DNA from: Amblyornis subalaris
Taxonomy: Eukaryota; Chordata; Aves; Passeriformes; Ptilonorhynchidae
Direction: 5' to 3'
Assembly: GCA_018881555.1 (NCBI GenBank)
Contig: JACAXG010000254.1
Location: 1 to 64,000, forward strand
Length of the DNA: 64,000 bases
Shown here: piece after piece, positions 59,199 through 64,000 of the stretch
How positions within the stretch are numbered: the first letter of the stretch is position 1
Layout of the letters: each line of letters begins with the position of its first letter
Translations under genes and position numbers: made by a program
The notes under the pieces: generated by a model
What the model was told of the DNA's origin: nothing
The model's input: only the letters and a program-made list of their open reading frames with translations
Database searches by the model: none

Positions 59199-62100
59199 CA
59201 GCACTAGTTTCGAAAAACGAGAGAGGGAAACATACCTTTTGAGTGACGTAGAGAGCAGAAGAGGCCTTTTGTGCGTTGTGGTCGCCTAACTCTAACAATA
59301 GCTTTACTCAGTCTCCTGTTTGGAGCATTGTCTTCTGCTTAAGGACACCTCAGACACACAGATTTCACCTGATATAGGGAAATATCAAGTTATCAAAATT
59401 ACTGTTCTATTGTGAAAACTTTGAGCAAACAGCTTTTAGGCTCTGCTTAAATTTCCTTTGAAATTTTGTAAACCTGGCCTGCTTTGCATCATTTAATCTT
59501 TGCTGGCACCACGAAACGTGTCTGTGTGCAGCCAGGAACTCTGTCTCATGAAGGCAGCTGTCTGTGTGTCAGAATACCACATACATTTTGACTGTGGAGT
59601 TTTAATTTTCTTTAACTTGCGTGTAGGCCTGAATTTTCAAAGGAGCAGAACACACAGCTCAGGGTAAAAAATTTGGTGTCCCTCTGCTCACAGGGAAAAT
59701 CCCTTGTTTAAACACTCACCTACTATGTAACATTTTTGTCCGGTGACAACTGAGTTGCAGTTTCCTTAAAGAAACTGATTAAGGTCACACCAAAAAACGG
59801 GGACGCTACGGAAAAGAACCTTGTCCAGAGATTTGCAGGAAGGAGGACAAGAACGGGAGAAAGAAACCAAAAATCTTCTTCCCTGTAAGAGGGGAGAAGT
59901 AATACTTTATTTGCTGTTTGTGAGCAGCAGCATGTTGGCAGGAGGGATTTAAATGTTCGCTGCCAGCTGGGAGGGCTCTCAGTAGAGAAACGCTGCTCAA
60001 AATGTATGTGGAAGATTGGTAGAGAGGTGCATGAAATTCCCCCCTGCCCCCTAAATATGTGCTGCCCGAAGTGAATAGCTACTATTTATGGGAACACTTG
60101 AAAAGTGAGAGTGTCGGTTAAAAGGCAGCTTTGAGGGAATTTTATGATAGTGGGAAGATGGTTACACTTTGCCTGATTGTGTACAATTTTGTGATAACAC
60201 ATTATAAGTTTCAGATGAGAGAAAACACCTGCAATATCCAAAGATTGTAAATACCCGCCTGCTACTAAACAGAGTACTTTTACATTCCTAGTACTCTTCT
60301 TGCCTATTACAAAAGGATAAAATTGTGCTGATTTAAAGAATCTGATTTCTGTTGCAAATACTTACCAATACACTGAGAGCTGGCACCATGGCATACGAGA
60401 GAAAATGCCAGTCTTTACTGCAATGCTGTTTATAGTTTAATTACATTCCAATAAATACTGTAGCTAACAGTCACCCTCAGAAGGTCATTTTATCTGCAAG
60501 AGAGAAAATAATAATTTTAATTTACATTTTTAGCCAAGACTGTAGACCCTGCAAGGTAAAAACCCATGGCAAAAAACGTGGGTTGGATTTACTTACTGAA
60601 GGGGGTGGGGGGGAAGTAAGAAGCTCAAATCACAGTAAATCACATTGCACTACAAAACTGCCAAAGTTTTCTGTAGTGTTTCTTCCAGACGAGAACATCA
60701 GCTTCCAGTCACTGAGATAACTGGTGTCAAACTTGCTGGAGCGTGGAAGTTAACTGATAAAAGTGTAGCAGTTCCCTTGTTCTCCTGCGAGTTGCAGGGG
60801 GTTTGATATTTCAGCAGTGCTAGTGGGCACGAGGAAGGATTTCTCCCAAGGTATTAGCACAGACACCCTCAGGTGTTGCTGTGCTGAAAGAACAGGGAGT
60901 GATACCTACTGCAGGTATTTTCTGAGCTCCTGGTTGGTCACAAAAAAAACCCCGTTCTTTGCTTCTCCCACTGATCTGCCTTTGCCCTTCCTCCTTGATT
61001 ACTTCAGGGATTAGGTGTGTGACTTTTCTTCCTTGGGCTTAATTCCTAGGTTCTGCATGATGTTATAAACATGAACTGGTTTTGCCTTGCACTCTCCTTT
61101 TATTGCAAACAGGTGCTCTTTCTAGACTCTGGGCATGCAGCTCCTTAAACTTCTGTCATGCCCATTCAACCAAGCACTGCTTTTTCCTCTAGATTTGCCA
61201 AGGAAACAGGAGTGCCCCAAATTGTCTGGTGAAGTGCCTTCAACTCCAGTAATCTGGCTGAATGAGAAGTGAAAAGTGCGTGTGTGGAGCTGGTAGCACT
61301 CAACAGATCACCTGTGCAAAAGCAGGGCTGTTTCAGTTCTGTGGATGTGCTTGCAGGAGATGTATGTTCTAAAACAAACAAACAAAAAGGCTGAAAGATG
61401 GGGTAGGGAGAATGTGTGTTTGTGAATTCTCCTTTTCTCCCTATAGCATTGAACTCAAAGGTTAGGGTACACAGCTATAACTCAAAAGACATAGAACTGA
61501 AGTAACAGTTAATTTCAGCCTTTTATCGTTTTTTTTTTTTTTCCCCCAAAGAATTGCTTATTGCTTGATTCAGTGTAAACAATTTTCTTACCTTATGAGG
61601 GATTTTCAACCTTTCTATGCTTCTAGAATGTAGGAAAGTATACAGCTGCAGAATCAGAAGTGTTTTATGCTAGTACTTCCATCAGAAGTGATCTGTGGAA
61701 TTTTCAGGTCACTGGAAATTAAAAAAATATTTTCATTTCAAATAGGAAAGAAGTTGTATCCAGAAAAAAGAAAGTTCCTGTAGAAGGGAATTCCTGAGAT
61801 TAAGAAGGTCTCCTGTCTTACAGAATTCAGGTGAGACAAAAGCTAAAATGAAAATACATTCAATGATGACAAATTATAGCCTACTTTGGTTTCATGTTTT
61901 TTGGACATGCAGAATGTTAAGCAGCAAGTTGGTCTATTCAGCAGATGCACTGCTATATGTATGCCATAAAATGCACAGGGCAGATAAGATGATGTAATGA
62001 CAATTTCAACAAGTGATATTAGAATTTGAAGAACAGTGACAATTCTGTAGCCTTTTCCCTCGGGATCAGGCTGTGTTGTACCTTTAAGCTCTCCTGACGG

Positions 62101-62398
62101 ACCCTTTATTCCCTCTGAATACTTTGGAAACTTGGTGTTCTAGGCTATCAAAACCCTTGGAAAATATCTGGAAAAAAAAGAAGAAAACAGTGACTAGAAT
62201 CAGTGGCATTAAATACATAAGGTTCAGCTATGGCTTTGGTGATTCTGAAGCTCTAAACATTATGGTGTCTTGAGCCACGGAAATATATTAACTTCATCCT
62301 TTCCTCTAGGGTTGTAACGGAGTGTCCCTCCAGTGAGACCAAAGTAATTCATAACTGATGTTTCTTTCTGTTTTCCTCCCCTGTGACAAAACATACAG
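59199..62398. other. Non-coding stretch
   Basis: AT-rich unique DNA with a candidate minus-strand exon (61592-61622) and a T/C run at 61530-61547. The 60330-60480 interval lacks simple repeats and has a conserved-non-coding texture, but I cannot test that. Frames of 60-71 codons are unrecognised. Confidence 0.45.
61592..61622 (-). other. Candidate 31-nt microexon, unidentified
   Basis: On the minus strand a good acceptor (ACTTTCCTACATTCTAG) precedes 31 bases, followed by a strong donor (AAG|GTAAGAAAAT). One frame is open (SIERLKIPHK). There is no support beyond the splice-signal pattern. Confidence 0.14.
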
Positions 62399-62436
62399 AA
62401 GGAGGAGTTCTGAGAAGAATCATCACATTACATCAG
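62399..62436 (+). other. Candidate 38-nt microexon, unidentified
   Basis: An acceptor (TCCCCTGTGACAAAACATACAG) with a pyrimidine-rich upstream region (TTTCTTTCTGTTTTCCTCCCC) leads into 38 bases, followed by a strong donor (CAG|GTACGTGC). Two frames are open; one gives GGVLRRIITLHQ. In the other frame the segment could follow the candidate exon at 42720-42880 without a stop. I do not recognise either product. Confidence 0.22.
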
Positions 62437-64000
62437 GTACGTGCAAATAATGTCCCTCGCAGAAGAACGGTGGGGACTGTGTGGTGCTCTGCTGACAGAC
62501 TGTGCTTTCACCCTCCAAAGGCTCTTCAGAAACGTACTGCATGTTTAGGTGGAACGTGCTAGATCTAGATTTTGGGTTGAGCTGTTCTGTTTTCAGCGCC
62601 TTGTTTTTGTATTTGCTAGGTACACCTTCTTCTTCTTCCATAAGACAACATGAAAAGCACCATTTATTTAGTCACTGGTTGCTTGGATACTGTTAGTCTT
62701 CTGTGACCTAGAGCTGCACTACTAAATCAAGCTTACACAAGTTGAATGAAACTCTAAGGAAGCTTTAGATTAAAAATAACCATAGCATTGCAAAGGCATA
62801 ATTTTTTTTTTCCAGGTTTGACATAAATCTTCCCTTCTGATGGGATTTTCTTCTGTGTTCTTTCTGTGGTACAGTTAACAGTCCTAGTAGCTAGACTACA
62901 ATGCAGATTATTTTGTCAGAAATAGTGTTGACTTTCATTATAAATAACCATTCTAATGACTATTTATTTTCTTTTGTGCTCTTAGAGAACACTACAGAGA
63001 CACAGTCCCTCAGGAATACTGTACACACTTCCCCGAGATTAAAATTTAGATAGCCAGGAAAAACTTCTATTTCATAACCAAGTAATTTGTAAACATTTGA
63101 GAGTCACTTCTTCTGCTAGAAATAATATTGAGCAGTCAAAGTATATTTTGTTACGAAAGAGTCTGTAAAAGACTGATTTCTCTTTGAGAGAAAAATACTA
63201 AACATTGGGAATGCTCACACATATAAGCTTGTCTATATCACGTATATATCTATATAGATAATTCAATATTGAGTGTTAGACTTGCCTAACAGCAGGTTGA
63301 AGGTCAGTGGCATCAATGCTTTACATTCACCACTAAATGTGTCTTCCCTTGCATCTAGAAAGTGGAAATAAAATGAAAAGTCTAGAAATTAAAGAGCAGG
63401 TACTACACATGCGTCATCTAATTAAACAATCTCATTATTTCCTGGGTTACTTATTCAGTTCAGGGTTAATACCTCAAACACAGGTTGATTGCTGATCTAT
63501 CCACAGAAATGGAAGGCACTCCCTTATGGAAAGGAAAAGAATAGGTTTCCATCAAAATCTGCAGGATGTTTTCATGTCTTTCTTCCACCTTTTCCCCACT
63601 CAACAAGACTTTGAAAAAACGACAGGAATGGAAAAAGGGAAATTTCTGCCTGGGAAACTGGGAGCTTGACTAACATAGAGTGCATGACTGAATGCGATAA
63701 TGTTATTTACAGCATCAGGTAAAAACCTCTGTCCTACATAACGGATGTATTTTGCAGAGGTCATTGTCTTTAGGTTTGGGAAAGTGTATGAAACAAGCTA
63801 TAAACTCAGACATAGGATAGCTTTTGATGAAAATTACTTGTGAACCTTCGGTGCAAATGAGTTCAGTGAGTCGGGAGGGCTTTGCCAAGCTCCCCAGATT
63901 ATTGTGTGTCCATTGTCACATTCCCCAATAGGTGTGGGATAACCCCTCCCACCCTCCCAGGCGTGGTAAGGCCTGGATTCAGGGCATTCTTTGAAGAGGA
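62437..64000. other. Non-coding right edge
   Basis: AT-rich unique DNA, with a T-run at 62803-62813 and a TATATATC-type stretch near 63225-63260. No gene or repeat family recognised; a CACCCTCCCAGG-type GC-rich bit lies at the very end. Confidence 0.5.

Noticed and set aside
57350..59204. A longer LTR with GCAC as 4-bp target duplication (57354 and 59201)
   Set aside because: Only four bases match and the extra 500 bases show no LTR features; the match is easily chance.
61800..61835. 7-nt segment between a good acceptor (TCTCCTGTCTTACAG) and CAG|GTGAGA donor
   Set aside because: A 7-nt exon is implausible without transcript evidence.
1..64000. Bacterial features (operons, CRISPR arrays, insertion sequences, riboswitches)
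   Set aside because: Nothing in either strand resembles them; the repeats identify the DNA as avian.

Overview
The window reads as non-coding nuclear DNA from a bird, most likely a passerine. Three things point there. CR1 retroposon 3' ends carry the bird-typical tail in both orientations (7.3, 13.4, 21.8, 29.8 and 55.3 kb). At 9.25 kb lies a tRNA-Ile-derived SINE with a CR1-like tail, the TguSINE1 type known from zebra finch. Several solo LTRs belong to avian endogenous retrovirus (ERV) families. There are no bacterial-style genes, operons or CRISPR arrays, no intact tRNA or rRNA gene, and no recognisable protein-coding gene. The longest reading frames (about 150-170 codons) either lie on repeats or carry no recognisable family signature. 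The piece is best read as intergenic sequence or a long intron.

Layout. 0-2.7 kb: unique AT-rich DNA with one exon-like segment near the left edge. 2.7-3.5 kb: divergent LTR (copy A). 7.3-7.8 kb: a CR1 tail and the 3' end of a minus-strand LTR. 9.25-9.39 kb: the tRNA-Ile SINE. 11.8 kb and 23.75 kb: two copies of an unclassified dispersed repeat. 13.4-13.8 kb: the best-preserved CR1. 15.76-16.15 kb: decayed CR1 ORF2. 21.8 kb: another CR1 subfamily. 28.8-29.9 kb: a 31-bp tandem duplication, an old CR1 relic and a CR1 tail. 37.08 kb: a CTG repeat. 38.67-39.24 kb and 46.03-46.59 kb: two solo LTRs. 49.74-53.13 kb: two related LTRs in opposite orientation around a relic with gag-like and protease-like pieces. 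55.3 kb: minus-strand CR1. 57.9-59.2 kb: a CpG-retaining, probably young LTR with about 470 bp of AT microsatellite inside. 59.2-64 kb: unique DNA.

The non-repetitive DNA holds a few short segments bounded by good splice acceptor and donor sequences, some with open frames. They are listed as low-confidence exon candidates because such matches arise by chance at this scale; one occurs inside an LTR. I found no convincing new biological system. The most interesting items are the inverted ERV block, the LTR with the expanded microsatellite, an LTR tail shared by otherwise different LTRs, an unclassified repeat pair, and a 71-nt imperfect hairpin at 57.5 kb.
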